Assembly (NCBI GenBank): GCA_029204225.1
Contig: CM055104.1
Span: 44,654,841 to 44,718,840 of the forward strand
Direction: 5' to 3'
Source of the DNA: Diphasiastrum complanatum
Taxonomy: Eukaryota; Streptophyta; Lycopodiopsida; Lycopodiales; Lycopodiaceae
Length of the DNA: 64,000 bases
Shown: piece by piece, positions 37,901-49,099 of the stretch
Position numbering within the stretch: the first letter of the stretch is position 1
Layout of the letters: every line of letters starts with the position of its first letter
Program-made: the position numbers and the translations under genes
The notes under the pieces: generated by a model
The model's input: the letters and a program-made list of their open reading frames with translations, nothing else
What the model was told of the DNA's origin: nothing
The model's database searches: none

Positions 37901-40900
37901 AATATGGTAACCTTTGTTTCATTGTGGAACTTCAAAGAATGCTACTAAAGATGGACATGAACTTCCACTGATTTTCCCATCCAATCACATCTTAAATAAC
38001 ATCTGCTGGTCCTAACCATAGAATTTGAGAACCGTGGAAGGTTCACCATGGTTCTCAGAACCGTACGGTTCACCAAAAAACTAAGGCTGAACCGTGGTGA
38101 ACCGTCCAATTAATTGATTAATTATTTTTTAATTTCCCACCCCCAAACATAGCCCAAAAATATGCAATAAAAGGCCAAAAAAATCTGTGAAATCTGTGTA
38201 ATGCCAAAAATCTGTGAAATCTGTGAAATCTGGGAAATCATTTGAATCTGTGAAATCTGTGTAATGCCAAAAATCTGTGAAATCTGAGGACCATTTGTGA
38301 AATCTGTGAAATGAGGGCCAAAAATGCCTTGTGAGGGGTTTGGGGGGGAAAATGGAAATTAATTAATTAGAGGAACCGGTTCATGAACCGTGGTACGGTT
38401 CACCCCACGGTTCTGAGAACCGTGGGTTCTATGGTCCTAACTCAAATCTACTAAAATAGACTCATTACTACCAGATTTAATACTAGCATCCTTACAATAC
38501 AGTTTACTCAAAAGTTTGTCCCCACTAGCTAGCTACCTGTACTTACAACTTTTCCAAACTCCCTCAATCCTTATCTCACTCCTTAAATAATTTTCTTATT
38601 CATAATATTTATGAAATTGTCAGTATTACCACTATCTAGAAGAAAACTTTCTCTTTAGATTTGAAGGGCCATGGACTATCTGCAAGAGTCTCTTTATTTG
38701 TTTCTCAGAATGAGAATTAGGCCAATAGTTGATCCTCCCACTTTCCTTGCTTAGCATTCTCTTCATGGTCAGGTGATCATTTATCTCCACATAAAAAAAA
38801 AATGTTCCTCTTTCTTCTTTACTCTATGAAAGCTTGTGAAAGTTCAAGCAGTTTTCAAGTACCTCAAGATATTTAGATGGATTAAATAATTTTGTAGGTC
38901 TGACATCCGGGAACCTTGTAAAAGAGCTTAAAGTCCCAACATTGGCAAATAGTTGTGATCCTCCTGCTGCAAGATTTCTTTGGTTGAAAAATTCTTCGAA
39001 ACTTTCTTAAGAATTGTCAAAGATTTTACCCATGTACTTGGCTTTGAAAAGTTTTGCTGGTTGTAATGCTTCCTTAAATCCAAGCCTTGAGATATTGACA
39101 TCCACCGCGATTTTTACATCTAAATGATGGATGCATTTGGTGATTCATCTTTTATCATTCACTCCCTTCGTAAAGAGTAAAATTTTCTAGAAATGCTGAA
39201 TATATTCTCTGATGTAATGACTCGATGCTAGGTCCACGGTATGTGGCCCCTGTCGACGCATATCCCTCCAACATGAGTCTTTGCTAGATGGAAAAGGAAG
39301 TCACAAAGGTAGAACAATCTTCCGATGGACACATCCACCTTAGTCTTATTGCCACCCGAAATGATTGCAAATAGTATTGTCTACCCCTAACAGCAGCCCT
39401 GCCACCTCTAGAAGAAGAGGGGCCAACTACATCTATATGTGGTGTGGTGTAGATGTGCCAATCTCTACCCCTGTCTCACCTTGAGTCGAGGTGAATGCAC
39501 GCCTACCTGAAGAAACTAATCCTATTGCAACAAACAGAATAAAAAAACATTCAATCGCTGCAAATCACAATGCACATTCATCATTCCATATCTACCATAT
39601 CCCTCCAACATGAGTCTTTGCTAGATGGAAAAGGAAGTCACAAAGGTAGAACAATCTTCCGATGGACACATCCACCTTAGTCTTATTGCCACCCGAAATG
39701 ATTGCAAATAGTATTGTCTACCCCTAACAGCAGCCCTGCCACCTCTAGAAGAAGAGGGGCCAACTACATCTATATGTGGTGTGGTGTAGATGTGCCAATC
39801 TCTACCCCTGTCTCACCTTGAGTCGAGGTGAATGCACGCCTACCTGAAGAAACTAATCCTATTGCAACAAACAGAATAAAAAAACATTCAATCACTGCAA
39901 ATCACAATGCACATTCATCATTCCATATCTACCATATCCCTCCAACATGAGTCTTTGCTAGATGGAAAAGGAAGTCACAAAGGTAGAACAATCTTCCGAT
40001 GGACACATCCACCTTAGCCTTATTGCCACCCGAAATGATTGCAAATAGTATTGTCTACCCCTAACAGCAGCCCTGCCACCTCTAGAAGAAGAGGGGCCAA
40101 CTACATCTATATGTGGTGTGGTGTAGATGTGCCAATCTCTACCCCTGTCTCACCTTGAGTCGAGGTGAATGCACGCCTACCTGAAGAAACTAATCCTATT
40201 GCAACAAACAGAATAAAAAAACATTCAATCACTGCAAATCACAATGCACATTCATCATTCAAATTTCAAAAGCAAAAAAATCAACCTTCAAACTTCAAGT
40301 CACAAGTGTATAATTCTCACCTGCAACTGGAGGAATAATCTCCTCTCTCCAAACAACTCCTGGTCTCGCAATCGTGCCCAAGAGCCCTGGTGGTGCCTAA
40401 AGGCATGCTCCAATCCCGTAGCCACACAAACAGAGGTGTACTCGAATACACACCGGACCACTTTTGTGGCTCACGTGACGATAATTGCATGTCCAGATTT
40501 TTGTGCTCGAGCTACTGTATGCTGAAGAAGTTGTGACATGATCCCATACGGGATCTCTAGATCTCACCATGACTCCCAACTCCTCACTCCTAAGTTCTAA
40601 CTCCCAACTTCTAGCATTCCTCTCACCTCTATTACCTAAAACTAAACTCCAACACTCCTAACTAGTCATTTAGTAGCTACTAACCACTCTACTAGCTAAC
40701 ATTAAAATCACACATCTCTAAGCTCCTCCTCTCCTATTCGCTCTCCTAACTCTTGACTCTTACCTCTCTCCTTCATTTACCCAATACTCAATTTCTAAAC
40801 ATCTAACTCCCAACTCTCTAATAATCAAGCTTCAACCTCTCTCTCCTCTCTGCTCTCTTTTCTCCTCTCCTTTCTTTTCTCCTATGTTTCTCCTTTCTTT

Positions 40901-43129
40901 CCGTTGAAAAGAGGTGCACAAAAAAGTTTTGAAAGAATCGCGAGGTGAGTCCGATTTGGGGGGCCAGTGGTAGATTTTTTTTCCCAATCCTAATCATTTC
41001 CGATTCGAATCGGGACCGGTCAATTCATTGATGAATCATGATTCATTCGCCAACAAATCGTGATTCATGGAAACACTACTCAAGACCCTCAATAAAGGTC
41101 CTAGGACCCCTTTTGGCCTCCAAAGGGGACTGACCTAAACTGCCTCAGTAGTCTACTATTGCACCATCAGGTTTGCTTAGAGCCAAAACAAAAGGGGGTG
41201 AGGAAGAAGTCGGCAAAACATTTCAAACGTTGGGAGGATTTTTCAAACATTTGAAATGCGTTTTAAATGTTTCACATTTGGACGTTTTAAATGTTTCATT
41301 GTCATTATGCATGCAACTTACAGGCTCACTACAACCTACAATAGAAGATGCAGTTTAAAGACCTCATATTTTTCAATAAACAACAAAGAACTTGAAATTT
41401 CTCAAATAAATTTAGGAAGGAATTTGAAATATTCTTCAATGTGGCAATCAAACGACTTATCCAGAAGCACATTTTCATAAATTCTCCATGTTTCTAGGTT
41501 GGCTCTGTTGAGATTACAAACTCGCCGACGGACTCTTATTTATCCGGTTTAGATACTCATTCTTCACTAAAAAATCATAAGAGCTTCTTGTATCATTGTT
41601 TACAAAAAAAGATTGTATTGTTGCAATCCTACTGCATATTCCACATATAAAAGCCTTTTTCCAAAGTTTCCAAAGAAGATGTCAAATGAAAATGTATCAC
41701 TTTTCTTGTGCTCCAACTCTAATTCAGATGAACTCATGACGAGAGAAACAATAGCAAGTCTAACTACTTTAGCACACGAACACTTCACAGAAGATCATAC
41801 AGACATTTGCCAAGACCATGAAACTGATAACTTTCCATATTTACAAAAACAATCCAGTTACAAAAAGTTTAATCTTCAGGACAGGTTTTTGTTCCATACC
41901 TGTAGGCAAGGTAAGCAATTGAGCTCACCTCGTACGCCCCCACATGGATGACCACAAACCAAGGTACGTGTGCAAGCCTCTTTCAATTTCTTCCTGCACT
42001 CTTCTTCCCCACAAATAGAAGCAGCAAGCCTTTGCACTGCAACTAGCTCACTTTTTTCCACACACCAACTAATGTCAACAGCCTCTTTTTCCAACCAAAT
42101 CTGCAATTCTTTGACAGATTTTGCAGAATCATCTGAAGCTTCTCGTTTTCTTGCATATACAGGATCCTGACAATACTTGCATCTAGCACTGTTTTTCTCT
42201 TCCAGAAGTTGCTCACAAGTTCTCCCTAAATGGTACGGACACTCCAAGCAAGATCCACAAAAGTTGACATGACAAATAGTACATCTGAAGCGGTTAACAG
42301 CTTTGTGGAGCAGTGCAGCTCTTGATAAAGGCCTTCTATTGCAGTCTAGCTCTGTAAAAGGAACTGTCCTATCTAACTCAGGGACTCCAGAAAGGGCTAA
42401 ACCTGGAGGCAGCTCACTGGCAACTTTTTCAATCACAACATTGCAACCAGGGCATTTCACATAATCGGTAGTGGATTCAAAAAGAGCTAGGTTAGCTGCT
42501 TCCTGCCACTGCTGAAATGCTTTTGGTGCAAGGTGCTGAGCGTCTGCAAGGGAAAAAGTTCCTGTACACGATGGAGAAGGACAAGGAAAGGCAACTCTAG
42601 CTCTGATGGAGTTGGCATCTTCGATCCTCTCTATGTAAGAAGTCCCATTTGATGTGGGCATAGTATTTTCTCCTTTCTTCAAACTCAAAGAATCATCCGA
42701 GCCTGAAGAACAGACAGCCTTTTTTGTTCTATTCACAGTGATTGAAGCAGAACCCAAAGTATCATTTGGAGTGCATGTTGATGCCGTTGTTAGCAAATAA
42801 TGTGTATACGAGCTGAGACAAGGCTTACAAAGCAGGCAAGAGCAACTTAACTCCGTAAAAATCAGGTCCAAAGAAACACTCCCACTACACAGCCTACAAA
42901 AAAACTGAGGATCCTCCTTAGCTTCAGGCACACCAGACGAGGCTATGCTTGAAGTTGACACAAAAGCGTAAGGGATTGGATCAGCCTGTATAAAAGCAGT
43001 CGCCCAATCTCCATCCTCATCCTCAAATTCTCCTTTCACAAAATTTAGTAAAAATTCTGCTTGTAAGGTAGACACCTCACTTGGTTTGGCAATCTGCTGC
43101 AACACAACTTCTGTTTGCAACAGGTCCAT
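34965..43129 (-). CDS. Hybrid RBR/RCR-type E3 ubiquitin ligase, four exons, 669 aa
   Basis: Exons 43129-41900, 36027-35746, 35579-35392 and 35274-34965; introns are GT-AG in phases 0, 0, 2 and the joined frame is open. Seen: a RING1-like set (C78, C81, C96, C98, C101, C104, C183, C188) and a complete IBR (C226, C229, C283, C286, C291, C294, H300, C305) as in RBR ligases. Next comes a CGHPCGGVRGELNCLPCL motif, then RING C432-C435-C450-H452-C458-C479-C482, and a tandem-cysteine region with YFGGARNC (C562) and YICYGGVNFCENCH (C612, H623). By my recollection of human MYCBP2, the last two match relay Cys4520, Cys4572 and His4583. The RBR catalytic RING2 is absent. Predicted role: relay-cysteine ubiquitin transfer, perhaps to hydroxyl residues. 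Intron 1 (5.9 kb) is full of transposons. The start codon is the first ATG; an upstream exon cannot be excluded. Confidence 0.82.
36391..37690 (-). mobile_element. Ty3/Gypsy pol relic
   Basis: Minus strand, 5' to 3': an RT-start-like piece (PLNLPRNNYVVHEITLIGAR, 37,685-37,482), an RNase H-like piece (KDMLAIIHAIKKWRHHIYVN, 37,103-36,909) and an integrase core (GILQTPAMTERKWSHITMEF and IIFILVDRIPKVAHLLPT, 36,588-36,391). The order fits Gypsy. Many stops. It lies in sense in the E3 intron. Confidence 0.75.
38016..38434. mobile_element. MITE with terminal inverted repeats and 6-bp target duplication
   Basis: A 419-bp element with perfect ends CCATAGAA / TTCTATGG, directly flanked on both sides by TCCTAA (38,010-38,015 and 38,435-38,440). 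Subterminal GAACCGTGG and GGTTCTCAGAACCGT motifs occur in both orientations near both ends. The centre is an AAATCTGTG-rich repeat. No transposase is encoded. Confidence 0.85.
39261..40260. repeat. 337-bp unit, three tandem copies
   Basis: Copies start at TATCCCTCCA at 39,261, 39,598 and 39,935; the third ends at about 40,260 (326 bp). They are almost identical: CGCTG versus CACTG, and CTTAGTC versus CTTAGCC. The unit includes GTGGTGTGGTGTAGATGTGC and a GTCTCACCTTGAGTCGAGGTGA inverted segment. It lies in the E3 intron. Confidence 0.95.
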
Positions 43130-45109
43130 CTTATATCTTGATCCAGTAAGAAAGAAGCTATTCCAGTCTCAGGCGAATTCTGGGAGAGCTTGTTGTAGCT
43201 CCAATAAAAAAAATCTACAAATTGAATGTTTTGTTAGCAGATTTCTCATGAACCACTGCTTCGGCGGATTTCATATGAACAATAGCTATGCAGAACATAT
43301 GAAAGCCCTAATTTCTGACGTAAGCAGACGCAATACTCCAGGAGTTGATGGTGCTTAGCTGAGAAGCCTAGGAATAAGAAAGCAGGAATTTAAGTCCATA
43401 ACGTAATCCTCTTAGATCAATCATGTGTTCACAGATGTTCAGGGTATTGATTAAAGACCTAAAAGGGGTTAAGAATTGCAAACAGAATTCTTCAACAGAC
43501 ATGGGCTATAATAGGGGATGGCAAAACAGGAGCATCAAAATCATTAATTCCTTCTCACTTTGATGGTAGCAGGGCAGAAACCCATGTACCAGAATGGCGC
43601 AATCACGAAGTGCTTTCCTTCTCACACATCAATCTTCAAAAACACAAGTGATTCAATCTTCAATACAAAGGCAACCAGAGTTGCGAAAGTGATTGTCAGC
43701 AACCTTTGAGCTTCTGATCTGTGCACAAATTCTGCCCAAACAAGCAGCCAGCCCCAACCCACCACGCGTATTTGCTCTCCTCCTTCCTTGCTTACTTGTA
43801 AAGGGTGAGGAAAGAGCAAAGAAGGAAGGCGGAAGGCGGAAGGCGGAAGGGCTTCTTGCGATTCATGCTTTTTTGGCTTTGCTTTGCTTTTAAGAAGATT
43901 TTATATTCAGCTGAACCGAAGGAAGACAAGAAAAAACGCTTCATAAATATGCATGTGTGTGTGTGTGTTTTTTTTAGCTTTATTGGTTGCACTTTTATGC
44001 TACATTGAGGGAGTAAGTGGGCTTGGCTTTAATAACTAGGCTTACATGGCAAAGTTGGGAATCCTCTTAGGGCCGTTTCGGACTAGGTGCAACTCCCTTT
44101 GCCCTCTGTTTTCTCTTGTCGCTCATTGTTTTTTAATCTCGCCAAATGAATTCACGGACTAGGTGCAACTCCCTTTGCCCTCTGTTTTCTCTTGTCGCTC
44201 CTTGTTTTTTAATCTCGCCAAATGAATTCACGGGCAATGGACCCTCGTTCTTTTCTCCCTAGACCAACGAGAGAACTCCATTTTAAATCTAGGATGTACC
44301 GGGGAATGTAGTGTGAAATGGGTCTTAGAGTCTATTTCCGTAGCTAAACCCAATCCATGGTTGCATCTGTTGGATTTCTATTCGAAATCAATCGTTAAGG
44401 TGTTTGCTGCAAAGCTTTACATCTGTAAAGTACTCAGGGGTCGCAACGTCAAAATACCTTAGAGTCCAATTTTAGGGTTGAAAATGCATGCAAGGGTCAA
44501 AATAGCCTGGAGTTGAAACTCAACTCGACTCAGGTCAAAATTTAATATTGACTTGACTTGCCAACCCAACGATTCGATTCGACTCGACACTCAATTTTTA
44601 GAGTCAAAATAAAAAAGGATCGTCAAGGTCGAAATAAATGGTCACCTTCAACCAATAATGACCTTCTTGTAGATCTACACAAATTCTTTCAACGGACGTT
44701 CTACTACAATTAACCATAGATGAGAGGAAGTAGTGACTACTACTAAGTAGTCTTATAAATCAATTCAGGATGTAATTAACATTTTTATATAAATAAAAAG
44801 TCCATTGCCTCCATTAGGAGGGGCGCATGGCACTCTTCCAAGAGTGCAAATGATACCCATTGTACATTCATGTTTTCTATAACAGTTTCATAGTAGCCAA
44901 TGTTTCTACCATTAGTGAATCTCAGTAGCTAGAGATTCTATCTTTGGTGAATTAACCCAATGATTGTTGTGATGTTATTTTTTGTACATCCAGTGATTTA
45001 TGTATTGAGTCTAGTTGCGCTCCATCACAACTATTTTGCATATTGCTATCATAAGTTTATTGTTTAATCTTGGACCGCCTTAACGGGCCTTCAGCAACAA
45101 CTCCACCAG
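43130..45109. other. Upstream region of the E3 gene, no other gene seen
   Basis: Should hold the promoter and 5' UTR of the minus-strand E3 gene. Clear TATA or motif evidence was not found. It includes a short AGGCGGA tandem repeat (43,820-43,850) and the 76-bp duplication listed separately. Confidence 0.4.
44079..44230. repeat. 76-bp tandem duplication
   Basis: Two head-to-tail copies beginning CGGACTAGGTGCAACTCC at 44,079 and 44,155, differing at about one position (GCTCATTG versus GCTCCTTG). Confidence 0.9.
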
Positions 45110-47394
45110 ATGCTCTCTGAAAGAGCTACTAAGCAATCTCGCGGCCCACCGATGGCGGGGCTGCAGGCCTTGACTGATCAGGTGGCGCAGCTGAACCAAG
45201 AGAGAGAAAAAGAGAGGAAAGAGAGTCAGGAACTAGTCCATCAGTTGACCGGCCAGCTCAAGAAAGCAGAGCAAGCAGCTCAATATCACCAACAGCACGT
45301 ATAAACTTTCTATTAGACCGTTTTTGCATCTAGCAGCTGATTGTAACGGGAGAGTTGTTCCGCAATATTCCTGCTCTCTTCTGCATTCATGTTCTTCTAT
45401 CTCCCTTGCCCCATCAGGAAGCGCGCCGAATATTACAAGGACCACTCTGGTCGTGTGCTGCAAACTTACCAAGATCAGAGAAGGCTTAATGACGATGAGC
45501 TCCACACTAAAGATACCGAGCTGGCCACCCTACATGGCGCGCTCCAAGAAGATGAGCAAGCGCTCCAGGCAGCAAAAGGCCAATTAAGAATCCTCAAAAA
45601 ACATTTCAACGCCATTCTAGAGTTTTCCACTGCTCTAGATAGTAATTTACCTTTTATTTTTCAATATTTGATTAGACTAGCTTTTTATTATTTCTCTCTA
45701 CCTTTCCCGGCTTCCCCCCTCTCTAATTCGTATCTCATTCATATTTATCAGATTGCATCGGAGGCCAATAAACATATATTTTTGTTTTTGTCGTCCTTAT
45801 TGGCTTTATCCAGGTTAAGGATTTCGGCTATTTTTGTGATATTTTCAAAAATCCTGCGTTCCGATTTGTAGCCGACCTTTGTGCCATCATTAATTTTCCA
45901 CACGATCGACGCGTCCAATTGGAGCTAGATCATATGCATCAACTCCCCCCTCCCCCCCCCCCCCCCCTTCCGCCCTCTTGGTTCCACGTTCGTTTATCCC
46001 TTCATCTCAGAACACCAGCAGGTATGGTATGCGCCAGAATACCAACCAACAGGTTCAGACAGGCCTTCTGATGCCCTTGCAAAGCATATTAAACACTGCC
46101 ATACCGTCGTCGCCACTTCGCGTCCTGTATTATGACTGCCACCAATATCATCCAGCCACGCTCATCATTTGTTATAACGCGACCTTGGCACATTATAATG
46201 CCATTGTCCAAGATCCATCCATCAAGCATCTGTGCCAGATTTCTGACTTTTCATTCATCGAATCTGCCTCCACATTTGACTACCACCAACTTCAGCTAAC
46301 TTTTCCTCACTTCGACCTCCAAACTGGAGGAGACCGAACCTTTGACCAAGATCTTCAGTACGCCTCACAGGCCGATGACACCTTCTCCCTTACAATTGAT
46401 TCTAATATGCCCTCTCTCGAGCTCGCCACTCCTCCTCATGCCATCTCACCATCTCAAGCAACTTCACCACCTCGCGCCAATTCTCCTCCTCATGCTTCTT
46501 CGCCACCTCTCACCTCTTCTTCACCCATCAAATTCGATCCTCCATCCACCTCCTCAGTTCCTCCCAACCCTGTCGACAATCTTGCTGACCTTGTGGTGGT
46601 ACACAAGCACTGGTACCACAAAGTCTTCTCGGTACCTGACTCAGAGCAGCCGGCCCTCTTCAAAAGGAAATATTCAGACATCACTACCAGAGGCAGCTAT
46701 ACACTACCAGGAAAGCTCGAGGAGCTACTCAAAAAGAAGCCAGCCGATATCCTTTCACTCTTGCATCCTCAACCAGAGTGGAGAAAGGCGGCACTTTTAC
46801 ACAACCCCGAGCTCATCAAAGAATATCTTACGGCTCCGACGGCGTTACGGGAAGATCCAGCATACCATTTGCTGCCCCGAAGACGGTCATGGTCTGCACT
46901 CAAAACTCCAAGTGTAGGAGCTTACAATTGGCTGATCATTAAGTCTATGAAAGGTTGGAGCACAATGGTCGATTTCCAAAGAGCCCTCAACCGATTCCTC
47001 ACTGATGCGGCTAATTCACCAGACCCGATTGTTTTGGAGGCCTACTACAATGTGGAGACCCTTCTGACGGCTGCCAAAGTCAAGACCAAGTGGTATTTCT
47101 ATTTTGGAGAGTATTGCTTTGACCCCAGTCTGACTTTCAAGACGACAGCAGTAGTGGATCAACTACCTCTATACCGGACCTACCATCGACTATCGTCCAC
47201 ATCATTTGTCAATATAGCCCGGTTGGAAAGATGGTATACTACACAGTTTTGGAAAAACATGCACCCGACGTTCGGCCCAATTCGCTCACAATCCATCCAT
47301 CGCAGCCCCGATTTGTCCGCACGGTAGCACAAACCCATCGCCAACTTCGCGACACCGAAGATGCCCAGGGCAAACAGCTGAAAAAGGGTCAATA
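45110..47394 (+). CDS. Unknown protein family, copy 2 (coiled coil plus conserved domain)
   Basis: Unrecognised gene, probably spliced. Coiled-coil segments come first: TDQVAQLNQEREKERKESQE (45,110-45,304) and, after a likely intron ending CCCCATCAG, YYKDHSGRVLQTYQDQRRLN and TKDTELATLHGALQEDEQAL (45,420-45,640). A segment VADLCAIINFPHDRRVQLEL (about 45,868) leads into a C run (45,946-45,967) where the frame changes. A 449-codon frame, 45,978-47,327, then carries a Pro/Ser-rich linker and a folded part with LVVVHKHWYHKVFSVPDSEQ, TRGSYTLPGKLEEL, LLHPQPEWRKAALL and YHLLPRRRSW. Just after it another frame reads RTVAQTHRQLRDTEDAQGKQ, so the true end may be near 47,394 after a shift. It resembles the broken copy at 24.7 kb. 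Exon limits are uncertain and the function unknown. Confidence 0.5.
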
Positions 47395-47420
47395 GGGCAA
47401 CTCTCGCAACTTGTATCTTT

Positions 47421-47548
<128 letters not shown>

Positions 47549-47888
47549 CCAAAAAAAACATCCCAAGAGTCAATTTTATTTTTATTGTTTTTTGCCATTA
47601 CCTCCTTTTTCTCTTTCTTATTTCTTCCCCTGTATACATACCTTTATTCCCATGTACATATCCCTCAATTTTAATTTTTGTTTTTCATTATTACCTACTC
47701 TCTCGTTCTAATTTTCTTTTATTCTCCCTTATTCCCCCTGTACATATACCTTCTTTGTTTTCCCCTACTACAGCTCAACTTTGTTGCCAAAAAATTTTCA
47801 CCACGTTTTCCGATGACTCTTTTTCCCTTTTGTCCCTCTTTCGCCACGATTTCACATCCATGCACGGCAACGCCAAAGACATACGCAG

Positions 47889-48097
47889 GTGCCAAGGGAT
47901 TGTCACCAAAATTGCAATGGAGGCATCTTAGAATATTTTGGTGAAGATTCCTTTAACAATGATTCTGGTAAAGATTCTTCTAACGGATTACATGATGTTC
48001 GTGTGAGCTATGGGGGGATTGTATCATTCAATTCGAATATGGAGGAATCAAAACTCAGAAAGATGATTTCAAGAAAGGATTTGAAGCAATATCGCAG
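47889..48097 (+). CDS. Candidate isolated exon, unrecognised
   Basis: A 209-bp open stretch framed by an acceptor TACGCAG/GTGCCA and a donor CGCAG/GTATGC. It encodes a Ser/Asn-rich piece with LEYFGEDSFNNDSGKDSSNG, VRVSYGGIVSFNS and LRKMISRKDLKQYRR. It reads like host protein, but neither neighbouring exon was found, so it could be a fragment carried or left by a transposon. It lies 350 bp right of the GA run. Confidence 0.3.
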
Positions 48098-48198
48098 GTA
48101 TGCCCCTCTCATTTACTTTTACTGAACCATCTGTGACTGTGAACAACCTCATACTGTTCCATTGCTAGTCATTGCATGCTAAAAAATGTGTTGATTAT

Positions 48199-48352
48199 AT
48201 GGCTTAAGGGAGGATTCTTGTTGCCTATTGCGATTTGGTAGCATGATTTTCATTATCACTCAATGAATATGTGGCTTAAGGGAGGTTGGCCAACGATCTG
48301 TTGCCTATCACATTTTGGTAGCATGATTTTCATGATCACTCAATGAACAATA
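48199..48352. repeat. Imperfect 72-80-bp tandem duplication
   Basis: Two copies of a segment starting TGGCTTAAGGGAGG and ending ATCACTCAATGAA, at about 48,199 and 48,271. The second has a small insertion (TTGGCCAACGATC). Confidence 0.8.
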
Positions 48353-49099
48353 ATGAATGATTGTACCTTCATACATATTAGATGGGCCGCCATCCTAAAA
48401 CGCGATGGACCGCATTTTGTCTTCTAATTTCAGAAAGTAATCAAGTGCTTAGGCTTGCATTTCATAAGAAGTATACATATTCCGCTCATAAATACCTTTG
48501 TTGGCCGCCCTACGTTTGCTCGTTGATGGCCTTTGACCCTTCTGTTTGCCTCGCTGAGGTTTTTTGATAATCATGATAGTCGTGTATATGATAATGATAT
48601 GAATACGTACATATGTACGAATACTATCACTACATACAGTTGCTTATTGCTTATGGCTATAATAAAGGAAGCGTTTATGAGGCACTTGTAATAATGATAG
48701 CTATGAACACTAGGATAACCATTGCAACAAATGCCTTCTATCGTTGGCTGGAATGCTAGTAAGGTGATAATATACTACCAATACATGATAAAATTGTAAA
48801 CCTCTTATGATGATTCATGCTTGACTGATCCATTACTGTTCTGGGAACGTGATAAGACTTGCAAGAAAGCTACACAAGCGTTAATCTTGTTCTTTTGGTT
48901 TGAAATCCTTAGTATGTAAGGAGCCCACTAAGAACCCCTCGGCACCATAGTTACCAATGTTCCTTCACATCACTTACCATCTGCGACGCCACAATGTTCA
49001 TTTTTTTAATACCATTGCCATTCCATGTTCCATCCCTTCTTGACACTATTTTTCATTTGTATCAGTATTTTAATCTTGTTTGTTTGTTATATCCACCTG

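Larger units (their letters stand above)
36028..41899 (-). other. 5.9-kb transposon-filled intron 1 of the E3 gene
   Basis: Donor CTACAG/GTATGG at 41,899 and acceptor AAATTAG/GATGCT at 36,028, both phase 0. It contains a Gypsy relic, a MITE and a 337-bp tandem triplication. The parts 40,260-41,890 and 38,440-39,260 show CT-rich low-complexity DNA and no recognised gene. Confidence 0.8.

Noticed and set aside
39261..40260. CRISPR-like array
   Set aside because: Three contiguous 337-bp copies without spacers in a plant intron; it is a tandem duplication.
41876..43129. Stand-alone single-exon RBR-like protein of 417 residues
   Set aside because: The last seven residues read past a good donor (CAG/GTATGG). 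The RING exon follows in the same phase, and the CLPCL motif belongs with it.
45946..45967. Poly-Pro coding run as a real feature
   Set aside because: It is a C homopolymer whose length decides the frame and may be misassembled.
46342..46917. 191-codon second frame inside the unknown-family gene
   Set aside because: His/Leu/Pro-rich shadow of the Pro/Ser linker in another frame; the conserved motifs are in the 449-codon frame.
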